Shown here: piece by piece, positions 1 through 9,641 of the stretch
How the letters are laid out: each line of letters begins with the position of its first letter
Numbering within the stretch: the stretch's first letter is position 1
Assembly (NCBI RefSeq): GCF_000757605.1
Contig: NZ_JQAK01000002.1
Coordinates: 58,702-112,136, forward strand
Source of the DNA: Candidatus Paracaedibacter symbiosus
Lineage (GTDB): Bacteria; Pseudomonadota; Alphaproteobacteria; Paracaedibacterales; Paracaedibacteraceae
Direction of reading: 5' to 3'
DNA length: 53,435 nucleotides
Notes under the pieces: model-generated
What the model was told of the DNA's origin: nothing
Seen by the model: only the letters and a program-made list of their open reading frames with translations
Databases searched by the model: none
Translations under genes and position numbers: made by a program

Positions 1-107
1 ACTTACTCCCTCCATAAAGGTTATGAAGAGCTAAAATTATCAAATTTCTTGGGAATGTTCGTGACCCTGAAAAAATAATAAGTGTAGTCGATTCTGCAAC
101 AAGCTTA

Positions 108-650
108 TTGAGACCTAATATGAATGGTAACGATATATTTGATTTGCTCAGAATTCTTATCAGCATCAGTGACTCTACAATAAGAGATTGCGTAGTAACA
201 TATGCAAAAAACTTACTTGCAGAAAACGTAGGTAAAGAAAAAGTAGATGCCGTTATTGGCAGACTTGCTAAAATTTATCACCACTTAATAAATGGAGATG
301 TAATAAATGCCGCGAAAGGATTATTTACGCCAGGGATGGACGCTGATGATAAGGTGCGGATTCTTGGAGCTTTGTGTTGTATTGATAACCTTAAGGTAAG
401 AGAAGCTGCAATAAAATGGTGCTCAAAGCACCTGGATAAGTATAGTAAGTATGACCATGCTAATGTTATTAATACCATTGCAAAAATTTTAGCCAATGTA
501 GAGTCAAATAGAGTGTATCATAATATTTATAGCTTTTTGGACAATACTGGAGAGGCAGGCAAGCGCCAAGACTGGTTAGAAGAAATCATTGTATCTACCT
601 TTAAAAAGAATCCTTCTAATTTTATAGAAATAATAGAAAGCTTAACTTAG
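108..650 (+). CDS. Unrecognised protein, probably the C-terminal part of a larger gene
   Basis: I do not recognise this 180-residue product. It is helix-rich and soluble, with no signal peptide or membrane segment, and has a loose alpha-alpha repeat look (for example the stretch around RILGALCCIDNLKVREAAIKW), as in HEAT/ARM-like scaffolds; that is only an impression. The listed start is a TTG. The same frame stays open back to base 27 after a TGA at 24-26 and reads plausibly as coding there (FLGNVRDPEKIISVVDSA), so the true gene probably begins further upstream. Frame 1 of bases 1-50 also reads like coding sequence, so a frameshift near base 50 is possible. No ribosome binding site supports the TTG start. 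The stop is a TAG at 648-650. Confidence 0.5.
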   Translation: MRPNMNGNDIFDLLRILISISDSTIRDCVVTYAKNLLAENVGKEKVDAVIGRLAKIYHHLINGDVINAAKGLFTPGMDADDKVRILGALCCIDNLKVREAAIKWCSKHLDKYSKYDHANVINTIAKILANVESNRVYHNIYSFLDNTGEAGKRQDWLEEIIVSTFKKNPSNFIEIIESLT

Positions 651-995
651 GGGAATGTACCTAAGCAGATCTGATAAGTAGTCAGGAAAGAATTAATTTT
701 TGGTGTAACCTTTTAGACTAAGATATCTAACCATTCTTGTCTTCTTCCTTTATTACAGATATGTGTATCCCAATATAGTCACCAAAATTTTAGAATAAAA
801 CCTAATTATACTCTGCAATATGCACTTTACCCAACAACATATAATTTCCTAAAAAGCTTAGAATTCTTCTCATTGTAAGTGTGCCAATCAGGTACCAATT
901 TTTAGAGGCTCTCTAAAAAAAGAAGACATCCTTTCTTACAGAAAGTGAATTAGCACTTAAAAATCTCCTAGCTATGCGTAAGTCTATAAAGGAAC
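651..995. other. Gene-free AT-rich gap before the patatin gene
   Basis: About 345 bases with no convincing reading frame on either strand. It should contain the promoter for the patatin/STAND unit, but I cannot point to a clear -35/-10 pair. A good ribosome binding site (AAAGGA) lies a few bases before the ATG at 996. Confidence 0.5.
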
Positions 996-2252
996 ATGTC
1001 TGCGTATTTCTCTTCTAATAAAGGCAAATCCCCAATGAAAAATTATAAAAAGTATTTTGCTACCCTGATGTTGACTCTTTGTTCTAGCTTATCTCTTCAT
1101 GCCATGGGATCTTCTAATGAGCTTGAAGAGGGTTCTATTTCTCCGCTAATATCTGCGAATTCCCCTGTACTAAGCATTGCTTCTTCTGATGAAGAAATTC
1201 TAGAAGATGATACGCTATTTATGCCGCTTGAGGATCAAAGAGAGCAATTTTTGCATGATGAAAATCTGATCCTTGATCATACCACAAAACAATCTTATAC
1301 GGATACAGGTTTAGAGCCTGTTATTGCGCTGGCTATTGATGGGGGAGGGACGCGTGGTTTGCTCCCAGCACTCAGGCTAAAAGCACTCGAGCAACAATTA
1401 GAGAATTTAGGATTTAATGTTCCGCTTTATAAAGTTTTTGATCTTATAGGTGGTGCGTCAATTGGAGGAATTATAGGTGGAGGATTGGGAATGGGTCTAT
1501 CCCCTGATGATCTGGTTGGTTTTTTCCTTAAACATGGAAAGCGTATATTTCCTACCGGGTTCAGCAAAGTAAAATTAAAATCTTTAGGTGGCGTGAGAGG
1601 CTGCAAATATTCTCCTGCACCACTTGAAAGCCTCCTCCAAGAAAAACTAGGATTGGAAAAAACATTTGGGGAAGTTAGTACACGCCTGATTATGACAGCA
1701 TGTACAACAAAAGGGAAACCAAAATTATTTAAAAGTTTTTCTGAAGAGGATAGCCATTATCCATTGTGGAAAATAGCACGATGCACTTCTGCAGCGCCGA
1801 CTTATTTCCCTGCTTTCACTTTGGCTGATGAAGACTATATCGATGGTGGCGTGTGGATCAATAACCCTTCTCCTCTAGTAGCGGCGACAATGGTTAAGGA
1901 GTTTCATAGCGGTACTTTTTCTCCCAACAACCTATATATGCTTTCTTTAGGAACGGGTGATATGAGTTTGCACACAACTTTATCAAAAAACGCTGGGTTT
2001 TCTGATGTTGAAGATATAATCAATGTTATCATGCAAAGCAACAGCCAAGGCAATCACGAAACCATGCAGAGTTTCTTAGGAAACAACTATTATCGTGTTA
2101 ACTGCCTCCTGAACAAAAAAATTGACTTAGCGGCAACAGACAAAGAAACCATGGAATGGTTACAGCAATGCGCAGAGCATGGATCAGCAGCCAAAAAGAT
2201 AATCAGTGAGTTTGCTGAAAAGGTTGTAGACATTCATAGAACACGTCTCTAA
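996..2252 (+). CDS. Exported patatin-like phospholipase
   Basis: Patatin-family lipid acyl hydrolase with a Ser-Asp dyad. Visible motifs are the oxyanion-hole loop DGGGTRG (residues 115-121), the nucleophile elbow GASIG with Ser155 (153-157), and the catalytic aspartate in DGG (283-285), followed by the usual NNPS. The first ATG (996) has a good AAAGGA site. A second in-frame ATG at 1035 begins a classic signal peptide (MKNYKKYFATLMLTLC..SLHA), so export is likely from either start; I keep 996 because of the binding site. Some 70 acidic, low-complexity residues separate the signal from the catalytic domain. Patatins of intracellular bacteria are often secreted phospholipases A2 acting on host membranes; patatins also serve as effectors in bacterial anti-phage systems. 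Only 2 bases separate its stop from the next gene, implying co-transcription. Confidence 0.9.
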   Translation: MSAYFSSNKGKSPMKNYKKYFATLMLTLCSSLSLHAMGSSNELEEGSISPLISANSPVLSIASSDEEILEDDTLFMPLEDQREQFLHDENLILDHTTKQSYTDTGLEPVIALAIDGGGTRGLLPALRLKALEQQLENLGFNVPLYKVFDLIGGASIGGIIGGGLGMGLSPDDLVGFFLKHGKRIFPTGFSKVKLKSLGGVRGCKYSPAPLESLLQEKLGLEKTFGEVSTRLIMTACTTKGKPKLFKSFSEEDSHYPLWKIARCTSAAPTYFPAFTLADEDYIDGGVWINNPSPLVAATMVKEFHSGTFSPNNLYMLSLGTGDMSLHTTLSKNAGFSDVEDIINVIMQSNSQGNHETMQSFLGNNYYRVNCLLNKKIDLAATDKETMEWLQQCAEHGSAAKKIISEFAEKVVDIHRTRL

Positions 2253-2254
2253 AA

Positions 2255-5200
2255 ATGATCTCCTTCTTACGCCTTAACCTATTTGGGTGTCTATGGTGTT
2301 TATGGCTTGTAGGGGTCTCTCCTCTACAAGCCATGGAACCTCCTAAGGATCCGGAAGTGCATGATTTATACCAAGGGCAAGGCCCTGACTATATTACTAA
2401 GTCAGAGACATTTGTAATCGGGACTTCAAAACTTAAATATAGTTTTTGTTATCAACCTGGAAGGATTTCTTTAACTGAAGAAGATAAAGAACAGCGAGAG
2501 AGGCTCCCTTCTACTCCTTATCCTTATGTAATTCAAGAGGGATTAGTAGCAAAAGTCACGACGGAGGAACCAGAGTTCTATAAACAAAGTGGTTCTTCAA
2601 CATCTGATACACGTCTTGAGGTTAAAGATCCATCTCAGTGGCCTCATTGTGTGCATGGTCATTTAATGATGCGTTTTGGGGAGGAAGAGAGCATAGTTGT
2701 CGGCTCGGGTATTTTGGTCGGGCCTAACCATGTATTAACGGCAGCCCACAATCTCCATAACCATAATAAAAAAGGCAAATGGGCAAGTGAAGTATGGTTT
2801 AGCCCCGGCAGAAAAGGGGATCAATTCCCATTTAGACGCATTAAAGGAAAAATTCTTCTTTGCGCTAAAGAATGGATAGATCAATCCCGTAAAAAAGATG
2901 ATTATGATCTTGGTATGGTTATCCTGAATCGGGCCATAGGAAATAAAACAGGATGGTCAGGCCTTCTTTATGCCCCTGATATTTACTTTGAGAAATGGGA
3001 AATCACCGTAACGGGTTACCCGGGAGAGAAGGGGGGCAAAGATTATTACTCGACTCAAATGTGGGAAAAAACAAGTCGGGTCAAAGAGGGATGGTTTACT
3101 CGTGAAACAATCTATTATGAAATTCCCACCTCTTTTGGGCAAAGTGGAGGCGCCATTTGGCGCTTATGGCCAAGCTCTTTTTCTGGTTCTAAACTCAGCC
3201 TTTTTACAATAGGTATCCATACTGATGGAAATCTTAGTGGGAAAAACAAAGGAGTACGCCTTACAAAAGATAAATTTGATCGGATTGTAGGCTGGATAAA
3301 AGCTCATCATTTACCGAAGGCTGCTTGTTACAGTATTCCAGAACCAGCATTGGTGGCTCTTAAGCATATGGGCGAAGAGAGAGAAGAAAATGATTGGTGG
3401 AATAAAGGAAAACGCTATTTTGATAAACAAGAATATAATAAAGCTTTTACATGTTTTTTTTATGCTGCTAGGAAAGCTGGAGACAATATACCAGACCATA
3501 TATTGCTTGAATTAGCAAGATGTTACCGCGAAGAGAAAGGAACCGTACAAAATTATCTGGAAGCATTTAACCTTTACATCCAAACAGAAAGCCTTCGAAA
3601 CTCTCCTGCAGTCATGTTTTTAATTGGAGAGTCTTATCTTAAGGGGTTGGGAGTTCCAAAAAATATTTCTAGTGGAGAACATTTCCTTCGAATGGCTGCC
3701 GAAGCAAATGATATAAACGCAATTAACGAATTATATCTTCTTCATTCCACCCCAGGTCATTACCATGCTCCATATAAGGCAGAGGAGTATTTGAAGCAAG
3801 CACATGCTCTTGGAAAAAATCTTTCCCTTACATCAAGGCAGGAGGAGAGCCCTGCCAATTCTCCACATGAGTCGCATACACAAAACAAAGGGAAAGAAAA
3901 GAAAATAGACACCGAAGCCGAGGAAGAAATAAAGGAAGATGCACATATTAGTGTATCAGAACAACCCTTAGAAGAACCGCCAGAGGCTCCCCGACCTGCA
4001 TCCTTTTTTAGTCTAGAAAACTTTACTGTTAACTGGAAAAATGTATTGAAAGCGATATGCGTTATGCCAGTTGTTATACTGGTTGCTATATTGGCAGTTT
4101 CTCATATTCCGTCTCATTCCGACGCTCCCGTGTTTCCTCCGCAAACATTTGAAACTCCTCCTGCAATAACACAGTCTGTGTCTCCAGTACCTCCTCCGGG
4201 ATTGATATTTTCTCCTAACGGCTCATTCACTAACACTTCAGGAGGCATTATCTCCATCATACCACCAAGCAGTACTCTTAAAATCTTATCGGATGAAGCT
4301 CTTTTAAACCGCACACTTGATTCCTGGGGATTGCGTTTCAATGATTCATTAGTACCGTTCGATCTGCCTGGATTTAGTCATGGTCCTTATTTTATTGAAA
4401 GCGTGCCTTGGGGAAATGATGAGAGTTATCTTTTACAGCTTGGAAATAAACTTCATGCTAAAAAAGATTTTACCCCATTAACGGGTGATAAATCTAGCCA
4501 AGTCGCTCTTACTGGCCTAGGAGGGAGTGGCAAAACTTCTCTTGCCTTAGCTTATGCTTATCTAGCACAAGATCGCCAACTTTATGAAGTCATTTGTTGG
4601 ATTAAGGTAGTAGACAGGGATTCTGTCATTGATAAATATATAGATCTAGTAAAGGAATTAGATAAATCTATACAGCCTGAAAGAGATGCGCAAAAGCTTT
4701 TAGGATATTTGAAAAATGCTTTAAAAGGAAAAAAAGTACTATGGGTGTATGATAATGTCCCCAACAAAAAGGTCCTTCAAGATCTTCTTCCTTCAAGAGG
4801 CCACATCATCATTACTTCACGCCTTAGGAAAGAAGCGACAAACTGGGGAGATAGCCTGGAAATTAAAGGATTTAGCATTGAAGAATCTGTTGAATATTTA
4901 TTTAATAGGATTGAGCGCATTACAAAAAATGATAATAATACCCCTTTGGCTGAAAAACTAGCAAAGGAATTGCAATGCTTTCCCTTAGCCCTAGCCCAAG
5001 CTGCCAGTTTTATTCAAAGGACGCCAAACGGTTTTGGCGAGTATCTTAAGCTCTTCGAAAAGAATGGTAGCCGAATGCTAGATATAGATATGGGAGACCC
5101 ACAAAGTAGCTATGAACACACCGTTGCAACTACCTGGAAGATAACCATAGATAATATGCCTCAGCTTTCCAAGGACCTTATGTCATATTTTTCTTATCTT

Positions 5201-6283
5201 AATGCTGATGATATCCCTGTTTCTTTATTCAAAGACTCCTCTATTTACCGGGATAGAGAGATAGAAATAGATAAAGCTCTTATGGACCTCTTTGATTATT
5301 CGATGATTGAATATAACACTCTTGGGCATGTTTCACTTCATCGGTTAGTTCAGAAAGTCCAACAAGACGAATATAAAAAAGCAAATAAAAGCCAAGAGAT
5401 TCTTCAGAAGATTTACCCACTTTTCCTAGAAAGGGTCCCCAGCTTATTCAATTCTGATTTTGACGATTTAGATGCCATGAAAGAAGTTTTTAAATATGCA
5501 TTACATCTTAGGTCCTTACTAGCGCATTCGGAGCGTTTGAAAATTAATGATCTAAATAACTTTGATTGTCAGCGCATAGTGTGGGTACAAAGGGCTCTAT
5601 ATATTGCTTTTAAGTCTTTTGTAGAAAATAATTTACCTAAAAAGAATAATAATGAAGGTAGATTAGACCATATTGACCAAAAATTTTTATTTTATTCATT
5701 AAATACAACCTCTGAAAGCTTAGACTGGTTGTTAATAGCTAGTCAAGACGCACACCCTAGTTTTCAAATAGTTTTAGGCAACATGCTTCTTTGGGGGAGC
5801 GGCACCGAACCTAATCTCAATCTTGCCTTCAAACTGTACAATGAAGCAGTTAAAAAGGGTTACCCAAAAGCCCTCTACAATTGTGCACTTATGTATCTTC
5901 ATGGTGTTGGGGTATATAAAGATTATATTAGCGGATTAATTCATGCTCACAATGCAGCAAGAAAAGGCTATGTACATGCCCAATTTCTTCTTGGAGATAT
6001 ATATAAAAAAGGCGAAATTGTTCCTAAAGATATGAAAGAGGCATTCAAATGGTATTATGAAGCCGCTCAACAAGGCCATCCAGAAGCTCAGTATATTATT
6101 GGATTGATGTACTGCATAGGTGAAGAAGGGGTTGTTCAGCAAGACCTTACAAGGGCATTAGAATGGTTCTGCAAAGCAGCTTACCAAGGGCATATACAGG
6201 CTAGCCAAGTTATACACGAATGGGAAAGACTAAATTACAGTGTAACAGACGAATTACCTCAGCTTATTTATGAAGAGCAATAA
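2255..6283 (+). CDS. Exported trypsin-like protease / NB-ARC (STAND) ATPase / Sel1 repeat fusion
   Basis: A 1342-residue multidomain protein. Signal peptide 1-26 (ending LQAME). Trypsin/V8-like serine protease about 120-340 with a full triad: His165 (TAAHN), Asp218 (DDYDLGM) and Ser297 in GQSGG. Sel1/TPR-like helices about 375-510. An acidic linker, then one membrane helix about 598-617. NB-ARC ATPase about 720-1040: P-loop GLGGSGKTS (754-762), Walker B LWVYD (829-833), sensor-like HIIITSR (850-856), FPLAL (909-913) and an HRLVQ motif near 1029 in the MHD position. Sel1 repeats about 1165-1320. STAND ATPases are signal-activated oligomerising switches. With a cleaved signal and one membrane helix, the protease would be periplasmic and the ATPase cytoplasmic; that topology is inference. 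It follows the patatin gene by 2 bases. It uses ATG at 2255; the reading frame is intact. Confidence 0.88.
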   Translation: MISFLRLNLFGCLWCLWLVGVSPLQAMEPPKDPEVHDLYQGQGPDYITKSETFVIGTSKLKYSFCYQPGRISLTEEDKEQRERLPSTPYPYVIQEGLVAKVTTEEPEFYKQSGSSTSDTRLEVKDPSQWPHCVHGHLMMRFGEEESIVVGSGILVGPNHVLTAAHNLHNHNKKGKWASEVWFSPGRKGDQFPFRRIKGKILLCAKEWIDQSRKKDDYDLGMVILNRAIGNKTGWSGLLYAPDIYFEKWEITVTGYPGEKGGKDYYSTQMWEKTSRVKEGWFTRETIYYEIPTSFGQSGGAIWRLWPSSFSGSKLSLFTIGIHTDGNLSGKNKGVRLTKDKFDRIVGWIKAHHLPKAACYSIPEPALVALKHMGEEREENDWWNKGKRYFDKQEYNKAFTCFFYAARKAGDNIPDHILLELARCYREEKGTVQNYLEAFNLYIQTESLRNSPAVMFLIGESYLKGLGVPKNISSGEHFLRMAAEANDINAINELYLLHSTPGHYHAPYKAEEYLKQAHALGKNLSLTSRQEESPANSPHESHTQNKGKEKKIDTEAEEEIKEDAHISVSEQPLEEPPEAPRPASFFSLENFTVNWKNVLKAICVMPVVILVAILAVSHIPSHSDAPVFPPQTFETPPAITQSVSPVPPPGLIFSPNGSFTNTSGGIISIIPPSSTLKILSDEALLNRTLDSWGLRFNDSLVPFDLPGFSHGPYFIESVPWGNDESYLLQLGNKLHAKKDFTPLTGDKSSQVALTGLGGSGKTSLALAYAYLAQDRQLYEVICWIKVVDRDSVIDKYIDLVKELDKSIQPERDAQKLLGYLKNALKGKKVLWVYDNVPNKKVLQDLLPSRGHIIITSRLRKEATNWGDSLEIKGFSIEESVEYLFNRIERITKNDNNTPLAEKLAKELQCFPLALAQAASFIQRTPNGFGEYLKLFEKNGSRMLDIDMGDPQSSYEHTVATTWKITIDNMPQLSKDLMSYFSYLNADDIPVSLFKDSSIYRDREIEIDKALMDLFDYSMIEYNTLGHVSLHRLVQKVQQDEYKKANKSQEILQKIYPLFLERVPSLFNSDFDDLDAMKEVFKYALHLRSLLAHSERLKINDLNNFDCQRIVWVQRALYIAFKSFVENNLPKKNNNEGRLDHIDQKFLFYSLNTTSESLDWLLIASQDAHPSFQIVLGNMLLWGSGTEPNLNLAFKLYNEAVKKGYPKALYNCALMYLHGVGVYKDYISGLIHAHNAARKGYVHAQFLLGDIYKKGEIVPKDMKEAFKWYYEAAQQGHPEAQYIIGLMYCIGEEGVVQQDLTRALEWFCKAAYQGHIQASQVIHEWERLNYSVTDELPQLIYEEQ

Positions 6284-6314
6284 AGGAGCGGCTGGGAGTA
6301 TTCGACTAACGGTG

Positions 6315-6930
6315 TCAGCGGTTTAAATTAAGCTCTAATTTGAGCCTGCCTTCAAAGTAAATGGAAAGCTGAGAAATGGCCAAGGCCCAATTTGACAAGG
6401 GTATGGACCATTTTTTAGCAATCTTCTGGCACGCACACAGTACACCAGCTTGAACAGAGCATTTTCACTTGTAAAAGCACCTTTTGTTTTCGTAAATTTG
6501 CGCAATCCACGATGAAAACCTTCGATTGCATTCGTCATATAAATCAGGCGGCGTATGGGCTCTGAATAACAGAAATAGTGGCTCAACTATTCCCAATTAT
6601 CTTGCCAAAACTTAATAACCATAGAGTATTTAGATCCCCACTTTTTTTCAAGCTCGTCCACGTGTTTTTCAGCAATGTCTTTGTTTGGTGCTTGATAGAT
6701 AAGTTTTAAATCGCCCACAAATTCTTTTTGATTTTTACTGGCTACATATCTAAGAGAATGACGAATTTGATGCACCACGTGCAACTGCACCTGGGTATGA
6801 GGAAAAGCCCCTTGAATCGCTTGAGGAAATCCCGTAAGTCCATCCACACAAGCAATCAAGATGTCTTACGCCACGTTGCTTAAGCTCGTTCAACACGCCT
6901 AGCCAGAAATGGGCGCCTTCTGATTCTGAA
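6315..6930 (-). pseudogene. IS256-family (Mutator-type) transposase remnant
   Basis: Minus-strand fragments of an IS256-type DDE transposase. The 6587-6859 part contains IACVDGLTGFPQAI and VQLHVVHQIRHSLRYV, the conserved region around the second catalytic Asp. The 6335-6586 part contains MTNAIEGFHRGLRKFTKTKG, the region with the catalytic Glu. The two parts are in one frame but separated by an amber TAG at 6587-6589. A one-base loss near 6870 shifts the upstream piece (reading FWLGVLNELKQRG), and another shift near 6428 moves the end, which then reads KKWSIPLSNWALAISQLSIY. The N-terminal half is missing. No terminal repeats are visible. Dead copy. Confidence 0.85.
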
Positions 6931-7268
6931 AACTAAATAAAGTTGTAGCTTGAATTTAAGTTTTCTTGCTTTAAGGAGTTATAAGGCCCCGCCAACTTGT
7001 TTAGAGAATAGGGAATATTTAAACCCGGTTTTTGAGGATGTGCTGATCTATCAGATTTGGCGATTTCGTATATATTATTTTTTCGTACAAAAGCCCTGGG
7101 AGTGCAGCAGGCACTTGAGCACCTTCGGGAAGGCGATACACTAAAGCTAATCCCATGGAAAAAGAGGAGGGAATTTTATCCTTTCATTAAAGTAATAAGT
7201 AGCTTATTTATGTGAAAAACATGCCCTATTCAAGGGTAATAAAAATAATAAGTTAAGCGAGCATAATA
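6931..7268. other. Intergenic scar with a short resolvase fragment
   Basis: Gene-free spacer between the IS256 remnant and the Sel1 gene. Bases 7089-7148 (+) read ALGVQQALEHLREGDTLKL, which matches the conserved ALEHLREGD..VVWKLDRL region of Tn3-type serine resolvases (compare the intact recombinase at 25818-26387), so this is probably a resolvase relic. Nothing else is recognisable. Confidence 0.4.
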
Positions 7269-9641
7269 ATGAAATCTTTTTCTTGTCTTCTTTTAATCTG
7301 TTCCCTCCTTATTTTAAACTTGAACGCTATGGAAAAAGAGGATGACCTCCAGGATGACCTTCCTCCTCCCCGTAAGAAAATGAGATTAAATCCCACCAGC
7401 GAGAAAGAAAAAGTTTACAGTGAGACGACTTCTTTTGAACAGTTACCACCCAAAGGGATTGAAAACTTTGAAAGAGTGAAATGGTTCACTCAGGCTGCTG
7501 AGCAAGGCGACTCTGAAGCTCAATTTAACCTTGGTGTAATGTATGAGCAAGGCCGTGCAGGAATACCTAAAGGGCCAGAAGCCGATCAGCAAGCTGTTAA
7601 GTGGTACACGAAGGCTGCTGAGCAAGGCCATGCTCCTGCTCAAAATAAGCTTGGGATAATGTATGAGTGCGGCCTTGTAGGAATACCTAAAGGAGAAGAA
7701 GCGAATCAGCAAGCTGTTAAGTGGCACACGAAGGCTGCTGAGCAAGGTCATGCTCCTGCTCAAAATAAGCTTGGGATAATGTATTATCAAGGCCGTGCAG
7801 GAATACCTCAAGGAGAAGAAGCCGATCATCACGCTGTCAAATGGTTCACTCAGGCTGCTGAGCAAGGTAATGCTCCTGCTCAAAGTATCCTTGGGGGAAT
7901 GTATGAGCAAGGCCGTGGAGGAATACCTAAAGGGCCAGAAGCCGATCATCACGCTGTTAAGTGGTACACGAAGGCTGCTGAGCAAGGTCATGCTCTTGCT
8001 CAAAATAAGCTTGGGATAATGTATGAGCAAGGCCATGCAGGAATACCTAAAGGAGAAGAAGCCGATCAGCAAGCTGTCAAGTGGAACACGAAGGCTGCTG
8101 AGCAAGGTCATGCTCTTGCTCAATGTATCCTTGGGGGAATGTATCGAGAAGGCCGTGCAGGAATACCTAAAGGAGAAGAAGCCGATCAGCAAGCTGTCAA
8201 ATGGTACACCAAAGCTGCTGAACAAGGCGACTCTGAAGCTCAGTTTAGCCTTGGGATAATGTATGAGCAAGGCCATGCAAGAATACCCCAAGGACCAGAA
8301 GCCGATCAGCAAGCTGTCAAATGGTACACCAAAGCTGCTGAGCAAGATAATGCTATGGCTCAAAATAAGCTTGGGTTAATGTATGTGCAAGGCCGTGCAG
8401 GAATACCTCAAGGGCCAGAAGCCGATCAGCAAGCTGTCAAGTGGTACACGAAGGCTGCTGAGCAAGGTCATGCTCCTGCTCAATTTAACCTTGGGGCAAT
8501 GTATGAGTACGGCCGTGCAGGAATACCTCAAGGGCCAGAAGCCGATCAGCAAGCTGTCAAGTGGTACACGAAGGCTGCTGAGCAAGGTCATGCTATGGCT
8601 CAATATTTCCTTGGGTTAAGGTATGGGCAAGGCCGTGCAGGAATACCTAAAGGAGAAGAAGCCGATCAGCAAGCTGTCAAGTGGATCACGAAGGCTGCTG
8701 AGCAAGGTCATGCTCCTGCTCAAATAAACCTTGGGTTAATATATGAGACCGGAAGAGGAGTGACTCAAAATTATCAACAAGCCGTGAAGATGTATACCTC
8801 AGCACTAAAACTAAACCCAAAACTCCCACAAGCAAAACAATCCCTTCAGTCCTTTTTTACTTGTGACTTAACCAACTACAATCCCACCCCAACACTAGAA
8901 GGATCACAGACAGATATAGAAAATCTAAAAGAAAGTTTAGAAAGCTTAAAGGATCACCATATCTTTCTAGAAGGTTTTGCGGGCGGTGGTTTTGGCCATG
9001 GTTTTGGTGAGAATTCTTCTCTTAGAGCTTTGAGCCACCAAATTGGCAATCTGAGTGATGTTTATATAAAGTTAGTGACCCAAATTAATGAGCCTGGATT
9101 TTTGATTAGCTGCCTTAAGATGAACCCTACGGCACCAACTCCTTCTCTGGAAATGGTTGCCAACAAAAAAAGCATCGCTGACTTATATTTTAAACTGAGA
9201 GAGGACTTGCCACCCTATCTTTGCTTAACTTCACCTGATATGGTTAACCTTCTAAAATCAGCAAAACTTCATAAGAAATTAGAAGAATTATATGGGGTTT
9301 ATGAAAGTTCAATCACCATTTTGCAGGAGATTTTGACTTCTACAACACCTCAACGTGATATTGATAAAAAAATGGAGGATATTTTGTTAGGCCTAAAATA
9401 TGCAAAAGAAAGCCAACATAATTTTTTGAAAGCATTTTTAGAGCCATACTATGCCGCTAATGAGGAATCAGAAAAAAGGCTCGCTTTACAAGAAATCATA
9501 AAAAAACTAAAGGAGCACCGTAATACTTTGCAAGATCAGAGGGAGCTTTGTAAAGAAATTAATTCGATGATTCTTGGTATAATTAAGGAATCTGAAACTT
9601 ATCGTAATCACCTCTTTATCACAAGAATATGGAATGGATGA
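7269..9641 (+). CDS. Exported Sel1-repeat protein with near-identical 40-residue repeats
   Basis: A 790-residue protein with a signal peptide (MKSFSCLLLICSLLILNLNA, then ME), a short acidic/basic linker, about 11 Sel1-like repeats (residues about 72-500) and a unique C-terminal domain (about 510-790) of unknown function that is helical and coiled-coil prone. Standard Sel1 repeats are 36 residues; here ten successive units are 40 residues, carrying an insert of the type AGIPKGPEADQQ between the AQ..LG.MYEQG and AVKWYTKAAEQG halves. The last unit has the normal short form (ETGRGVTQNYQQAVK). Sel1 proteins are protein-interaction scaffolds; exported ones in intracellular bacteria are often host-interaction factors. 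The reading frame is intact across the repeats. Weak ribosome binding site. Confidence 0.88.
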   Translation: MKSFSCLLLICSLLILNLNAMEKEDDLQDDLPPPRKKMRLNPTSEKEKVYSETTSFEQLPPKGIENFERVKWFTQAAEQGDSEAQFNLGVMYEQGRAGIPKGPEADQQAVKWYTKAAEQGHAPAQNKLGIMYECGLVGIPKGEEANQQAVKWHTKAAEQGHAPAQNKLGIMYYQGRAGIPQGEEADHHAVKWFTQAAEQGNAPAQSILGGMYEQGRGGIPKGPEADHHAVKWYTKAAEQGHALAQNKLGIMYEQGHAGIPKGEEADQQAVKWNTKAAEQGHALAQCILGGMYREGRAGIPKGEEADQQAVKWYTKAAEQGDSEAQFSLGIMYEQGHARIPQGPEADQQAVKWYTKAAEQDNAMAQNKLGLMYVQGRAGIPQGPEADQQAVKWYTKAAEQGHAPAQFNLGAMYEYGRAGIPQGPEADQQAVKWYTKAAEQGHAMAQYFLGLRYGQGRAGIPKGEEADQQAVKWITKAAEQGHAPAQINLGLIYETGRGVTQNYQQAVKMYTSALKLNPKLPQAKQSLQSFFTCDLTNYNPTPTLEGSQTDIENLKESLESLKDHHIFLEGFAGGGFGHGFGENSSLRALSHQIGNLSDVYIKLVTQINEPGFLISCLKMNPTAPTPSLEMVANKKSIADLYFKLREDLPPYLCLTSPDMVNLLKSAKLHKKLEELYGVYESSITILQEILTSTTPQRDIDKKMEDILLGLKYAKESQHNFLKAFLEPYYAANEESEKRLALQEIIKKLKEHRNTLQDQRELCKEINSMILGIIKESETYRNHLFITRIWNG
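7501..8740 (+). repeat. Tandem array of ten 120-bp coding repeats
   Basis: Ten units of exactly 120 bases begin at 7501, 7621, 7741 and so on to 8581, each starting AGCAAGG (or GAGCAAGAT in one) and each encoding one 40-residue Sel1 unit. DNA identity between units is very high and the small differences are shuffled between units, the pattern left by gene conversion or unequal exchange. The length is a multiple of three, so copy-number change keeps the frame. Confidence 0.93.

Noticed and set aside
6950-7144. 64-residue open frame as a gene
   Set aside because: No ribosome binding site or family. A resolvase relic is visible in a different reading of the same DNA.
7443-8603. Long minus-strand open frames of 306 and 75 residues across the Sel1 repeats
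   Set aside because: They are antisense shadows of a repetitive gene. Their lengths follow the repeat period and they have no start signals or family likeness. The same holds for the minus frame at 20123-20917.
7501-8740. CRISPR array
   Set aside because: Regular spacing is 120 bp with no unique spacers; the units are coding Sel1 repeats in an intact frame.
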